Source of the DNA: a virus
Length of the DNA stretch: 43,725 bases
Strand: one strand, 5' to 3'
IMG/VR virus record: IMGVR_UViG_3300023061_000286
Span: 1 to 43,725 of that record
Shown here piece by piece: positions 12,451 to 19,262 of this stretch. Every line of letters starts with the position of its first letter. The first letter of the stretch is position 1. The translations under genes and the position numbers were made by a program. The notes below the pieces were generated by a model. That model saw only the letters and a list, made by a program, of their open reading frames with translations, was not told the origin of the DNA and did not search any database.

Positions 12451-12699
12451 ATGAAAGACCTACTAAAAATCTGTCAGCTTTACGGGGTCAAGATACAGCA
12501 CCAAAAACAGCTTGAAGGATTAATACACCATGAAATCGACAAAGCCTTTGAGGGGGGACAGAAGTCACAAAACAGAGGAATTAGCAACTGGATTAACGAG
12601 GGCAACAGGAATAAGTACGGTGAGTCGGTAGATATTTGTGATTGTTGCATGAAGATTGGAACTGGGTTTATGCTAGGAACTTGTGAGGATTGTCTTTGA
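12451..12699 (+). CDS. hypothetical protein with EIDKAF tail motif and zinc knuckles
   Basis: An 82-aa protein. A helical start contains EIDKAFEGGQKSQ, a relative of the tail of the preceding protein, then GISNWINEG; the C-terminus has CDCCMKIG and CEDC, a small zinc site. The upstream A/T leader has TTTAATTAA close to the ATG. Probably arose by domain shuffling with its neighbour. Confidence 0.6.
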   Translation: MKDLLKICQLYGVKIQHQKQLEGLIHHEIDKAFEGGQKSQNRGISNWINEGNRNKYGESVDICDCCMKIGTGFMLGTCEDCL

Positions 12700-12708
12700 T
12701 TCCTAAAT

Positions 12709-12781
12709 CCGATTTGGAAGTACGGCTATGAGCTGACGAGTGATTAGCCAGTAGGCATTAGTATTACCTCTTCCAAGTCGG
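12709..12781 (+). ncRNA. candidate structured RNA or leader element B
   Basis: CCGATTTGGAAG (12709-12720) pairs with CTTCCAAGTCGG (12770-12781), 12 bp with one wobble, the same closing-stem length as element A. Inside, GGCTA (12724-12728) pairs with TAGCC (12745-12749), and both elements contain a GCC(C)AGTAG string in the 3' half. It lies between stop 12699 and start 12806. A family relationship with element A is plausible but unproven. Confidence 0.55.
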
Positions 12782-12805
12782 CTTGAGAAATTAATCCAAA
12801 ATAAG

Positions 12806-12997
12806 ATGAAGAAACTACCCGAAGTAATAAAAACAGCCGAAAAGGTCACGCTCTATTTCATTTGTGGTGAATTCTGGCCAAAAGAAGTAAGCAAAAAACA
12901 CAAGGATCAATTGGCAGAAGCATTCAGTTCAAAACGTGGAAGATTTGAATGGGAACAGGATTCCATTGTAAGAAAACTTATTGAGCTTGGATATTAA
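12806..12997 (+). CDS. 63-aa hypothetical protein
   Basis: Short alpha/beta protein (VIKTAEKVTLYFICGEFWPKEVSKKHKDQLAEAF, read as a strand and helix, then GRFEWEQDSIVRKLIELGY). No motif is recognised. It follows structured element B and starts at ATG 12806 with an AT-rich leader. Confidence 0.55.
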   Translation: MKKLPEVIKTAEKVTLYFICGEFWPKEVSKKHKDQLAEAFSSKRGRFEWEQDSIVRKLIELGY

Positions 12998-13009
12998 ATA
13001 ACCACAAAC

Positions 13010-13069
13010 ATGAAATCTCGGGGTGGGAAAACACCACCTCGGGGAAATAGGCTCTACAAAGCCACATAA
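13010..13069 (+). other. hairpin element / possible 19-aa peptide
   Basis: GGTGG and CCACC form a short stem within GC-rich sequence, followed by GGCT/AGCC. The same bases can be read as a 19-codon frame, MKSRGGKTPPRGN and so on to TAA. I favour a leader structure for the next gene; both readings are weak. Confidence 0.35.
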
Positions 13070-13097
13070 CAACTACTATAAAATATAATTTATAATC

Positions 13098-13295
13098 ATG
13101 AAGAAACTTTTAATTTTAATCAAAGGAGTAATCCGACTTCCATTATTTATTTTACAATGGATTGTGTTTGTTCCGATTGCTGGTATATTTGTCACTCTTT
13201 CAATCTTGGAAGGACTTGGAAGTAAAAAAGAATTTTATCAAACAAGTTTTTTTAGATTAAGCACGAAGATTCAAGAGAGAATATTTTTTAAATAA
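13098..13295 (+). CDS. 65-aa membrane protein
   Basis: A basic start (MKKLLILIKGVIRLP), then one or two hydrophobic segments (residues 14-38, LFILQWIVFVPIAGIFVTLSIL), then a polar, basic tail. An inner-membrane protein of unknown role; holin or exclusion roles are possible but not supported by a motif. Confidence 0.6.
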   Translation: MKKLLILIKGVIRLPLFILQWIVFVPIAGIFVTLSILEGLGSKKEFYQTSFFRLSTKIQERIFFK

Positions 13296-13299
13296 CCGT

Positions 13300-13449
13300 A
13301 TGAATTGTAAAACCTGCGGAAAAGGAATAAGTCATTATTGGATTACAAAAAAGCCATATTGCAATAAAGCGTGTGAGAAGAAAAGTATGTATAATGGTTT
13401 ACCAAAAGAAATGAAAGACTTATTTGGAAATTTATCAACTAAAAAATAA
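13300..13449 (+). CDS. 49-aa zinc-finger protein
   Basis: MNCKTCGKGISHYW, then KPYCNKACEKK, then a helix (LPKEMKDLFGNL). The pair CxxC with CxxxC spaced 16 residues is a small treble-clef or MYND-like zinc knuckle. It starts 5 bp after the previous stop. Function unknown. Confidence 0.65.
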   Translation: MNCKTCGKGISHYWITKKPYCNKACEKKSMYNGLPKEMKDLFGNLSTKK

Positions 13450-13473
13450 CAACCTTACTAAGGTAAAATAGAT

Positions 13474-13830
13474 ATGAAAACAATATTCGACAACATCAAA
13501 GGCAGGAAGTGGGATTGGTTTGGATTAAAGAAGTCTAATCCATTTTTTCAATTTAACCTTATTGATGCAGTTGAAGAAAATTGCAGTCAAATACAGATAT
13601 TTTTTACAGATGAGGATTATAATTTATTTTCACTCGCAGACCTCCTAGCAAATAAGAGTTGGTGCAAGGCGGTGTGGGGGGATAGTATAGATTGTGTCTG
13701 TACTGGTTATTCACACGATTGTAAGTGTAATCCACAATGGATTAACTGTTCTCAATATGCCTTTGCAGGGTTGCAAATATCTGGTGAAGAATCATGCCTT
13801 AAATACATAAAAGAAACAATGAATGCCTGA
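13474..13830 (+). CDS. hypothetical protein
   Basis: A 118-aa protein. The centre has SLADLLANKSWCKAVWG, then CVCTGYSHDCKC and a C-terminal AFAGLQISGEESCLKYIKETM. The W-C-x-A-V-W-G phrase with a helix afterwards is typical of small phage proteins of unknown function. It overlaps the next gene by 8 nt. Confidence 0.65.
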   Translation: MKTIFDNIKGRKWDWFGLKKSNPFFQFNLIDAVEENCSQIQIFFTDEDYNLFSLADLLANKSWCKAVWGDSIDCVCTGYSHDCKCNPQWINCSQYAFAGLQISGEESCLKYIKETMNA

Positions 13831-14059
13831 AAAACTCTACACAACACTTAACCCCCACGAGCAACCGAAGGAACTCGGAATAGAGTTTGTATTATTATGG
13901 CGCGGGAAACTTCAATGCTTCAAGCTGGGATCGATAAGGAGCGATAGATTGGATTTTGTAGACAGGGGGGCGGGGAAGCTTATAGCCCTCATAAGCAGAC
14001 ACATGACAGATTACGGGGAAAGGGTGCGGGTGCATAAAGTGATTGAGCCTAATTCTTAA
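13823..14059 (+). CDS. 78-aa hypothetical protein
   Basis: Mostly beta, basic: YTTLNPHEQPKELGIEFVLLWRG, then KLGSIRSDRLDFVDRG and a helix ALISRHMTDYG. No known family. Coupled to the preceding gene by overlap. Its GC content looks somewhat higher than that of its neighbours, hinting at a separate origin. Confidence 0.55.
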   Translation: MPEKLYTTLNPHEQPKELGIEFVLLWRGKLQCFKLGSIRSDRLDFVDRGAGKLIALISRHMTDYGERVRVHKVIEPNS

Positions 14060-14069
14060 TTAAAATATT

Positions 14070-14432
14070 ATGTCTAAACTATCAAATCTCGAAAAAATCA
14101 AAGCGGCTTGGGCTATGCGATATAGTGCAAAGCTCAGTACAAGTAATTTTGTGGTAGTAAGCGTTGGGGATAGCACAATCGCAGTTAGAAACATGCGTTC
14201 AGTAAAGTACTTCACCTCCAAGCAAACTGAATCAATGAAAATCACAGGCTACCTCTACGCAGGGGAGTTAGCTGGGAATGATCCAATACCGGAGGGGCAG
14301 AAGTTTAGGGTGAAGGAAACTGGGGAGATAATGATATTTAAAAGAAAATGGAAACGAGCCATAGATTTAATTGATGAAACTGATGCAGATTGGAATTATG
14401 GATATGAAGAGATAGAGCCGATTTTTGAATGA
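14070..14432 (+). CDS. hypothetical protein
   Basis: A 120-aa alpha/beta protein: a helical start (SNLEKIKAAWAMRYSAKL), beta strands (FVVVSVGDSTIAVRN), then KFRVKETGEIMIFKRKW and an acidic end. The segment EGQKFRVKETGEIMIFK looks like a small beta barrel. The family is not recognised. The stop overlaps a following ATG (ATGA at 14429). Confidence 0.55.
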   Translation: MSKLSNLEKIKAAWAMRYSAKLSTSNFVVVSVGDSTIAVRNMRSVKYFTSKQTESMKITGYLYAGELAGNDPIPEGQKFRVKETGEIMIFKRKWKRAIDLIDETDADWNYGYEEIEPIFE

Positions 14433-14596
14433 AGATAGTAATATGCAAAAAATACATAAATGGACAAAATAACATTCACACGAACGGTTCCATTTATAGT
14501 TCAGGGGAGAAGGAAGGAATTTACTTAATTATTTATTTTTTAATTTTATTAATATTATGTTTGGACTATTCAAAAAGAAAACCACAGGTGGCATAG
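14429..14596 (+). CDS. doubtful 55-aa frame with hydrophobic segment
   Basis: ATGA-overlapped start and a hydrophobic run (IYLIIYFLILLILC), but that run is the translation of the A/T-rich leader of the next gene, and the frame overlaps that gene by 40 nt. More likely chance than real. Confidence 0.2.
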   Translation: MKIVICKKYINGQNNIHTNGSIYSSGEKEGIYLIIYFLILLILCLDYSKRKPQVA

Positions 14597-14790
14597 GGCA
14601 TGAGGTAGGTGCAAAAGTTGCCAATTTATCTGGTCGCCTAAGTGCAAACAGGATAAACGAACTGGAGGAAAAATTTGATGCGCTGTGCGATCATCTCAAA
14701 GTTAGAATTCATTCTAATCGTGGTTACAGGGTGGTAGAAAGGAAGGCACCTGATGGAGCCTCAGATACATGTCAAAAAACATGTGAATAA
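14557..14790 (+). CDS. 77-aa hypothetical protein
   Basis: MFGLFKKKTTGGIGHEVGAKVANLSGRLSANRI, then a helix ELEEKFDALCDHLKV, then basic strands and DTCQKTCE at the end. It starts 11 nt after the 13-mer TTATTTTTTAATT. A soluble small protein; the FGLFKKK start recalls phage proteins that touch membranes, which is only an impression. Confidence 0.55.
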   Translation: MFGLFKKKTTGGIGHEVGAKVANLSGRLSANRINELEEKFDALCDHLKVRIHSNRGYRVVERKAPDGASDTCQKTCE

Positions 14791-14799
14791 AAGGCAAAC

Positions 14800-14840
14800 C
14801 CAAACATGAAGAAAGACCATGTTTGGAATTTATTTTTTAT
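14800..14840 (+). terminator. hairpin with T-rich tail
   Basis: CCAAACATG (14800-14808) pairs perfectly with CATGTTTGG (14818-14826); loop of nine bases; followed by AATTTATTTTTTATTT. It is a good candidate for an intrinsic terminator between the small-gene cassettes and the lipoprotein gene. Confidence 0.65.
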
Positions 14841-14858
14841 TTCTTAATTCATAATTTT

Positions 14859-15230
14859 ATGAAGAAGTTACTTACCGTCGCAATCGCGGCAATCATTTTG
14901 GCAGGGTGCGCACCATCTTGTTATGATATAGCAAAAGAACAATGTGGATCAGATGGAGTTGAAAGTGCAAATGGACCAAGTAAAAGCTGTAATATTATTT
15001 GTGCCAAATCAAGCGAGGTCGAACGCGGGAGTTATCTTGATGATGAAAGCAACCGGGCAACGTGTTACGGTGGAAATGTTATGTTTGAAACGTTTGAATG
15101 TAGTGATGTTCAAGAATGGGGAACCTCATGTAAAGAATATACTCCAGTAGCAATAGAATCAGAGGGGATCGTAGCGCACTTCACTTGTGCTCAATGGACG
15201 GAAATGTTAAAACAGTATCAAGTAAACTAA
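14859..15230 (+). CDS. phage lipoprotein
   Basis: A 123-aa protein. MKKLLTVAIAAIILAGC is a textbook lipoprotein signal with lipobox LAGC, so cysteine 17 should be lipid-modified after export. The mature part has eight or more cysteines (such as SCYDIAKEQC, SCNIIC, TCYGG, FTCAQW), suggesting several disulfides outside the cytoplasm. Starting at ATG 14859 removes an unlikely 12-residue extension from 14823. Phage lipoproteins of this size include superinfection-exclusion proteins; that role is inference. Confidence 0.75.
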   Translation: MKKLLTVAIAAIILAGCAPSCYDIAKEQCGSDGVESANGPSKSCNIICAKSSEVERGSYLDDESNRATCYGGNVMFETFECSDVQEWGTSCKEYTPVAIESEGIVAHFTCAQWTEMLKQYQVN

Positions 15231-15254
15231 TTTTATTTTTTAATTCATTTAATA

Positions 15255-15509
15255 ATGAATAACTCAAAGTATCCGCTAATTATAGCGATCATAGCTCTTT
15301 TAATTGCTTCCGTTGGAGCATACAGGGCTTTCAAAGTTGATCCGGTTCGGATTGGCGCAAAACAAATCTGCGATGCTTACGTGCAAGGTAGTCAGTACGG
15401 AGCGCAGGCGCAGGGGGAACTTATTAATCAAGAACTTAAAAAACAGATTGATAGCGGGGAGATTATTTTGAAGGAAGATCAAGCCAAAAAGGCTGAATCA
15501 AAAGAATAA
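15255..15509 (+). CDS. single-pass membrane protein
   Basis: An 84-aa protein with one membrane helix (residues 7-22, PLIIAIIALLIASVGAY), then GAKQICDAYVQGSQYGAQ and a charged helical end. The start lies nine bases after TTATTTTTTAATT. Together with the lipoprotein just upstream it may form an envelope-located pair. Confidence 0.65.
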   Translation: MNNSKYPLIIAIIALLIASVGAYRAFKVDPVRIGAKQICDAYVQGSQYGAQAQGELINQELKKQIDSGEIILKEDQAKKAESKE

Positions 15510-15538
15510 TTGACTTTAGCAAGAAAGTATGATAGCTT
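15510..15538 (+). promoter_or_regulatory. possible promoter
   Basis: TTGACT (15510-15515), 17 bp, TAGCTT. The -10 is poor, but TTGACTT, seven bases, AAAGTATGATA is shared with the better promoter at 41464-41492 on the other strand, which argues for function. Confidence 0.4.
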
Positions 15539-15568
15539 ATTTTCGGTTTATAATTAATTATTTTTATT

Positions 15569-15931
15569 ATGCCTAATAAGAAAACAGTTAAAGAAGAGCC
15601 TAAAGAAGAAGTGAAAGAAGAAGTGAAAGAGGAAGTGAAAGAAGAAGTGAAAGAAGAAGTGAAAGAGGAAGTGAAAAAGAAATCAAAGAAGGTCGAAAAA
15701 AAGCCTAAAAAAGAAACATTTATTTTAACAGAAGGCAGATTTAAAGATGAGGAATTTATTAAGGAAAGAGAGCTGAATCCATTCTGCGTTAAAGAAGATG
15801 TTAAAGAAGAGGTTGCTACAGCCTTTCACAACATGAAAAAATATGAGTGCTACGTTGCACATGATGGCCCTTTCTATTATGGTACCTGTAAAGGTCACCC
15901 GTATATCGCTCGCGCAGGTGGGCTTAAATAA
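15569..15931 (+). CDS. EVKE-repeat protein
   Basis: A 120-aa protein. Residues 8-36 are EVKE-type repeats, then a Lys-rich linker (KKSKKVEKKPKK), then a compact C-terminal domain (LTEGRFKDEEF and AHDGPFYYGTCKGHPYIA). The first half is a charged, extended helix or disordered tether. The second half may be the functional part. It lies in the stretch that leads to the chaperonin genes. Confidence 0.65.
   Translation: MPNKKTVKEEPKEEVKEEVKEEVKEEVKEEVKEEVKKKSKKVEKKPKKETFILTEGRFKDEEFIKERELNPFCVKEDVKEEVATAFHNMKKYECYVAHDGPFYYGTCKGHPYIARAGGLK
15600..15676 (+). repeat. 12-bp tandem coding repeat
   Basis: About six units of GTGAAAGA(A/G)GAA encoding V-K-E-E. Near identity of units points to slippage expansion. 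Confidence 0.8.
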
Positions 15932-15940
15932 ATAGTAATT

Positions 15941-16300
15941 ATGCTTGAAGAAAAATCATATACATTCAAAGAGCTACAGGCTCTTTGGGGTGAATGGGAA
16001 AATACATTAACCACCCATTCTCAAAGAAAGGTTGCAGAAATTAAAGTTTCGAATACGGATATCCGTAGGCAGCATGGTATTGGGTGGATTTATTATACCG
16101 TACATTTTTTAGAGTTTATTTCAATTAAAGAAGCGCAAAATGAAAAATTACAAAAAACCTACTCAGGAGCCGTTAAAGATGGAGCCAATACAACCGAAGG
16201 TGGAGCAGGGGGAAACACAGCCGGAGAAGATCCAGGAGACGCCGGAAGAAAATCCCCAGACAAAAAAGGAGGAACCAAAAAAGCAGACAGTCCTAAATGA
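15941..16300 (+). CDS. hypothetical protein with out-of-frame overlapping tail
   Basis: A 119-aa frame. Residues 1-65 look like a real domain (YTFKELQALWGEWENTLTTHSQRKV, then HGIGWIYYTVHFLEF). After about residue 70 it turns into a Gly/Lys-rich low-complexity tail that is simply another reading of the next, more convincing frame. Either two genes overlap by 161 nt, or one gene is broken by a frameshift near 16140. Confidence 0.55.
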   Translation: MLEEKSYTFKELQALWGEWENTLTTHSQRKVAEIKVSNTDIRRQHGIGWIYYTVHFLEFISIKEAQNEKLQKTYSGAVKDGANTTEGGAGGNTAGEDPGDAGRKSPDKKGGTKKADSPK

Positions 16301-16376
16301 ATGGGGCCATGAGGAGGAAGTAGAACCGGACAAGGTTGATCCTTCACTTGAATACGAACCAGTAAAAAAAAAGTAA
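16140..16376 (+). CDS. Pro/Glu-rich acidic protein or frameshifted C-terminus
   Basis: Starts with ATG inside the previous gene (+1 frame). A 78-aa Pro/Glu/Lys-rich chain, LKMEPIQPKVEQGETQPEK, ends NEWGHEEEVEPDKVDP and LEYEPVKKK. It is probably disordered. It ends 11 bp before groES. It could be a separate adaptor-like protein or the natural C-terminal half of the upstream gene. Confidence 0.5.
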   Translation: MKNYKKPTQEPLKMEPIQPKVEQGETQPEKIQETPEENPQTKKEEPKKQTVLNEWGHEEEVEPDKVDPSLEYEPVKKK

Positions 16377-16387
16377 CCCATTAAGAT

Positions 16388-16639
16388 ATGAAAAAATTAT
16401 TTAATTCTTTTATCGCCCTAGAGAAAATAGAGGACGATGAGGAGGGAATCTTTATTCCAGCGAGCGTACAAGAGCGTAAGCCCAAGGTGGGAACTGTTGT
16501 AGCTTTTGATGGAGATAACATTAAGGATATATCAATAGGAGACAAGATTGTCTTTATTGAATATGCAATTCACCCCGTCGAATTAAACGACAAGGAAATT
16601 TTATTTATTAAGCATGAGGACATAATCTGTTCTCTTTAA
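16388..16639 (+). CDS. groES: phage co-chaperonin GroES
   Basis: An 83-aa GroES-type lid protein; cellular GroES is about 95 aa. The core is recognisable: FNSFIALEKI (strand 1), then the mobile-loop region with GIFIPASV, which corresponds to the GroEL-binding GI(V/I)L/P tripeptide region, then KVGTVVAFDGD, IGDKIVFIEYA and the end ILFIKHEDIICSL. The loop and the roof hairpin are shortened. It sits 2 bp before groEL, as in cellular operons. It should cap the phage GroEL during folding of a phage protein. Confidence 0.85.
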   Translation: MKKLFNSFIALEKIEDDEEGIFIPASVQERKPKVGTVVAFDGDNIKDISIGDKIVFIEYAIHPVELNDKEILFIKHEDIICSL

Positions 16640-16641
16640 TT

Positions 16642-18258
16642 ATGACACCTATAAAACCAAGGGACATTCTATTCAAGGACGAAATGCGCGCAAAGTTAAG
16701 TGAGGGCGCTAAAAAAATATATGACGTTGTAAGAATAACAATGGGGGCCAAAGGCCGTAATGTTATCTTTGACCAGGAGAACGATGATCCTTTCATTTTA
16801 AATGATGGAGTTCGTTGTGCCAGGGAGGTCCTTCTGGCCGATAAATGGGAAAGGCTTTCAGCATCCCTTATTCGACAGGCATCCGAGAAAACAAATAGAA
16901 ACGCCGGGGATGGTACGTCCCTTACAATTGTTCTTGCTTACGCAATTCTGATCGAAGGACTAAAAAATATTAAAGAAGGTTTCAATCCAATGGTTCTTAA
17001 AAACGAAATCCAAGAAGCTGCGAAAGAGGTAGTAAAACTAATTAATGAGGTAGCTGTACCGGTTAAAGAAGCTGATCAGATCAGAGATATTGCTACGGTA
17101 TCCAGCCAGTCAGAAGAAATTGGTGAGTCTATCAGTGAGATTGTGAAAAAAGTTGGTAGAGATATGCCAATAACAGTTGAACGCGGTGGGCCTCCGGGGA
17201 TCAGTAATAAGATTATTGATGGTATGCAGTTCGAGAAGGGGTACATCAGCCCGGGGTTTATTACGGACCCCACTAAAATGAGGTTCGACAGACAGGAATG
17301 CCTTATAGCGATCATTGATAAGCGCCTTTCCACAAAAGAAGATGTAATTCCCATTCTTCGCCCGCTAATAAACCAAGCTAAGAACGGAGCTATCGAGTTC
17401 ATAAACCTTGTGATTGTAGCCACCGACCTTGAATCAGAAGCATTTGCTATTCTGGCACAGAATCACATTAAAGGATTACTTGAAATTCAGAACCTTAAAA
17501 TCCCTATTTCTATTTGTTGTGTTAACCCGATGCACTACGGCCAATTAAAGATTGACTTCATGCAGGACCTGGCACTTACTACTGGGGCCTCTTGCTACAG
17601 TGAGGAGGACGCACTAAACCTAAAAAACTTCAAATACGAAGATTTCGGATCTGCTGATCGCGTTCTGGTTGATATGTTCAACACGACTATCATCGGAGGC
17701 AATGGAAACAAGGAGAAGGTTGAGAAAAGAATTCAAGAAGTAGCTGCCTTAAGGGAGCAGGCAGAGGATGAAAACTCGGAAGATATTTTTGACCGGAGAA
17801 TCTCCATGTTAAAAGGTGGAGTTGGTATGTTATTAGTTTCAGCGAAAACTAAGAATGAGGATGATGAATTAATGCTCAGAGTAGAGGATGCAGTATTAGC
17901 TACAAAATCAGCGATCTCAGAGGGTGTAGTAACTGGCGGGGGTAAGACGCTCTATAATATCTCAAAGTCTCCCATAGGGGCAAAAAACACCACTGGCGTT
18001 AAAGTTATTGCCGATGCCCTTGAGTATCCAATTAAACAGATCATTGAAAATGCAGGAGGAACTGTTGAAGAGGAAATGTCAACAATAGTTATGGCCGGTT
18101 TGGATGATGGGTACAACGTGCTGAATGGAGAAATTGAAAACTTAAAAGAAAAGGGTATTATAGACCCAGCTAAGGTATTAAGAGAGGCGATTGAAAATGC
18201 TTCAAGTATTGCTTCAATGTTATTAACCACTGAATGCGCCCTAACTTATGCAGAATGA
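16642..18258 (+). CDS. groEL: phage chaperonin GroEL
   Basis: A 538-aa group I chaperonin. ATPase residues are conserved: GAKGRNV (35-41), D55 in LNDGVR (E. coli D52), GDGTS with D90 (D87), and D416 in RVEDAVLATKSA (D398), followed by GVVTGGG. The apical substrate-binding region is diverged: Y201 in GYISPGF is kept, but the usual PGFGDRR segment is replaced by NPMHYGQ, and E. coli Y203 is Gly. The GGM tail is missing. With groES it makes a self-contained folding machine, likely for capsid or fibre proteins. It overlaps the next gene by 11 nt. Confidence 0.95.
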   Translation: MTPIKPRDILFKDEMRAKLSEGAKKIYDVVRITMGAKGRNVIFDQENDDPFILNDGVRCAREVLLADKWERLSASLIRQASEKTNRNAGDGTSLTIVLAYAILIEGLKNIKEGFNPMVLKNEIQEAAKEVVKLINEVAVPVKEADQIRDIATVSSQSEEIGESISEIVKKVGRDMPITVERGGPPGISNKIIDGMQFEKGYISPGFITDPTKMRFDRQECLIAIIDKRLSTKEDVIPILRPLINQAKNGAIEFINLVIVATDLESEAFAILAQNHIKGLLEIQNLKIPISICCVNPMHYGQLKIDFMQDLALTTGASCYSEEDALNLKNFKYEDFGSADRVLVDMFNTTIIGGNGNKEKVEKRIQEVAALREQAEDENSEDIFDRRISMLKGGVGMLLVSAKTKNEDDELMLRVEDAVLATKSAISEGVVTGGGKTLYNISKSPIGAKNTTGVKVIADALEYPIKQIIENAGGTVEEEMSTIVMAGLDDGYNVLNGEIENLKEKGIIDPAKVLREAIENASSIASMLLTTECALTYAE

Positions 18259-18682
18259 TAATATAAATAGACAAAAGTTAAAATTCCTTAATGCTCTTCA
18301 GAATGATGAAATGATCATTAGGAATCTACCACTCCAAACCTATCGTCTGCATGGTGATCAGTTTAATAATTGCAGAGAATATATACCGACAGCCTTTGTC
18401 TACTTTGATAAGGGCTGGATCCCGGTAGAGATAAAGGCAAGTAAAAGGATATCACCTAGAAATGAATATCTCGATCTAAAAAGGAACCAGGTTCTCAAGA
18501 TGAATCAGATTGAGGGTGCGTTCCTTTTTAGCAGTGAGAAATTCTTTACGCTCATCACGGCAAAGTCCGTTTTAGATAATGGTGAGGAGCTTCATTCAGA
18601 TATTTTTGACAAACCTTGCCTGAGAATAACTAAAGAGTTTTTGAAATGGAATAACTATCCAATGCCTTTGCGATTTTCTTAA
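18248..18682 (+). CDS. PD-(D/E)XK nuclease-like protein
   Basis: A 144-aa protein: IPTAFVYFDKGWIPVEIKASKR carries the D-x(n)-E61-x-K63 core, then YLDLKRNQVLKMNQIEGAFLF, a helix with Gln and a strand, the layout of small resolvase/VRR-type nucleases. It starts inside the end of groEL and its stop abuts the stop of the first minus-strand gene. This is the third nuclease of this fold in the genome; role unclear (host DNA, branched DNA or packaging). Confidence 0.65.
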   Translation: MQNDNINRQKLKFLNALQNDEMIIRNLPLQTYRLHGDQFNNCREYIPTAFVYFDKGWIPVEIKASKRISPRNEYLDLKRNQVLKMNQIEGAFLFSSEKFFTLITAKSVLDNGEELHSDIFDKPCLRITKEFLKWNNYPMPLRFS

Positions 18683-19237
18683 TCAGCCAATTAAAGACGT
18701 ACAATTCTTATTGGTCATTTTTTTCAGCTTGTCATATTTTCTGAACACAGCGTACCCGCGAACGTAAAGATAGGTCCCTCCGTATCCCACTGTTTTCCAT
18801 AGCATTTTTCCATCCCATGTATCCATCGTGGCCCATCCTAATACTGAACGCCCCATGCAGTAGATCCAATGCCTTTGCCCCTCCCTTGTTAAAACCTCGA
18901 GTAACACAAAATGCTCAGGAGATTTACAGTACCCCTGGACCCTGCGTTTATCGTAATTGGTATAAGAATAATCTCTGAGAATCATTTCCATTCCATATTG
19001 CCTGAATACTTCATTCGCAGGTTGCCATATTATCTCATTATCTCCATTTAAACAGCTCTTCAGTGCGTCTGCTAACTCACTTGGCCTCAGGTAAGGTGCA
19101 CGCGTTACATGGTACGGAAAGAACTTTGAGTGGCCAATACATATCCCGGTAACTAAACACCCCTCTCTCCCAAGTGTAGTAGTACCCAACTTATGTTTCT
19201 TCCACATGGCATCATTTTGTGATAAGCGTATAGGCAT
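18683..19237 (-). CDS. C39-like cysteine peptidase domain protein
   Basis: A 184-aa protein starting at ATG 19237, eight bases after TTATTTTTTAATT (read on the minus strand); a longer frame from 19291 would translate that leader. The N-terminus, RLSQNDAMWKKHKLGTTTLGREGC, is the papain-like C39-family opening with catalytic C27; H109 in PEHFVLLE and D139 in MDTWDG complete a Cys-His-Asp triad. Such proteins cleave peptides or cell-wall crosslinks. Being last in the late operon, it could be an endolysin or a virion-associated wall enzyme. Confidence 0.7.
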   Translation of the reverse strand: MPIRLSQNDAMWKKHKLGTTTLGREGCLVTGICIGHSKFFPYHVTRAPYLRPSELADALKSCLNGDNEIIWQPANEVFRQYGMEMILRDYSYTNYDKRRVQGYCKSPEHFVLLEVLTREGQRHWIYCMGRSVLGWATMDTWDGKMLWKTVGYGGTYLYVRGYAVFRKYDKLKKMTNKNCTSLIG

Positions 19238-19262
19238 AATAAAGGAATTAAAAAATAAGGTA

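Noticed and set aside
12392-12454. 20-codon frame bridging two small genes.
   Set aside because: It is only the coupling region between neighbours; there is no evidence for a separate product.
12729-12744. CTGACGAG as a hammerhead ribozyme core.
   Set aside because: The required GAAA strand and the third stem are not at the right places.
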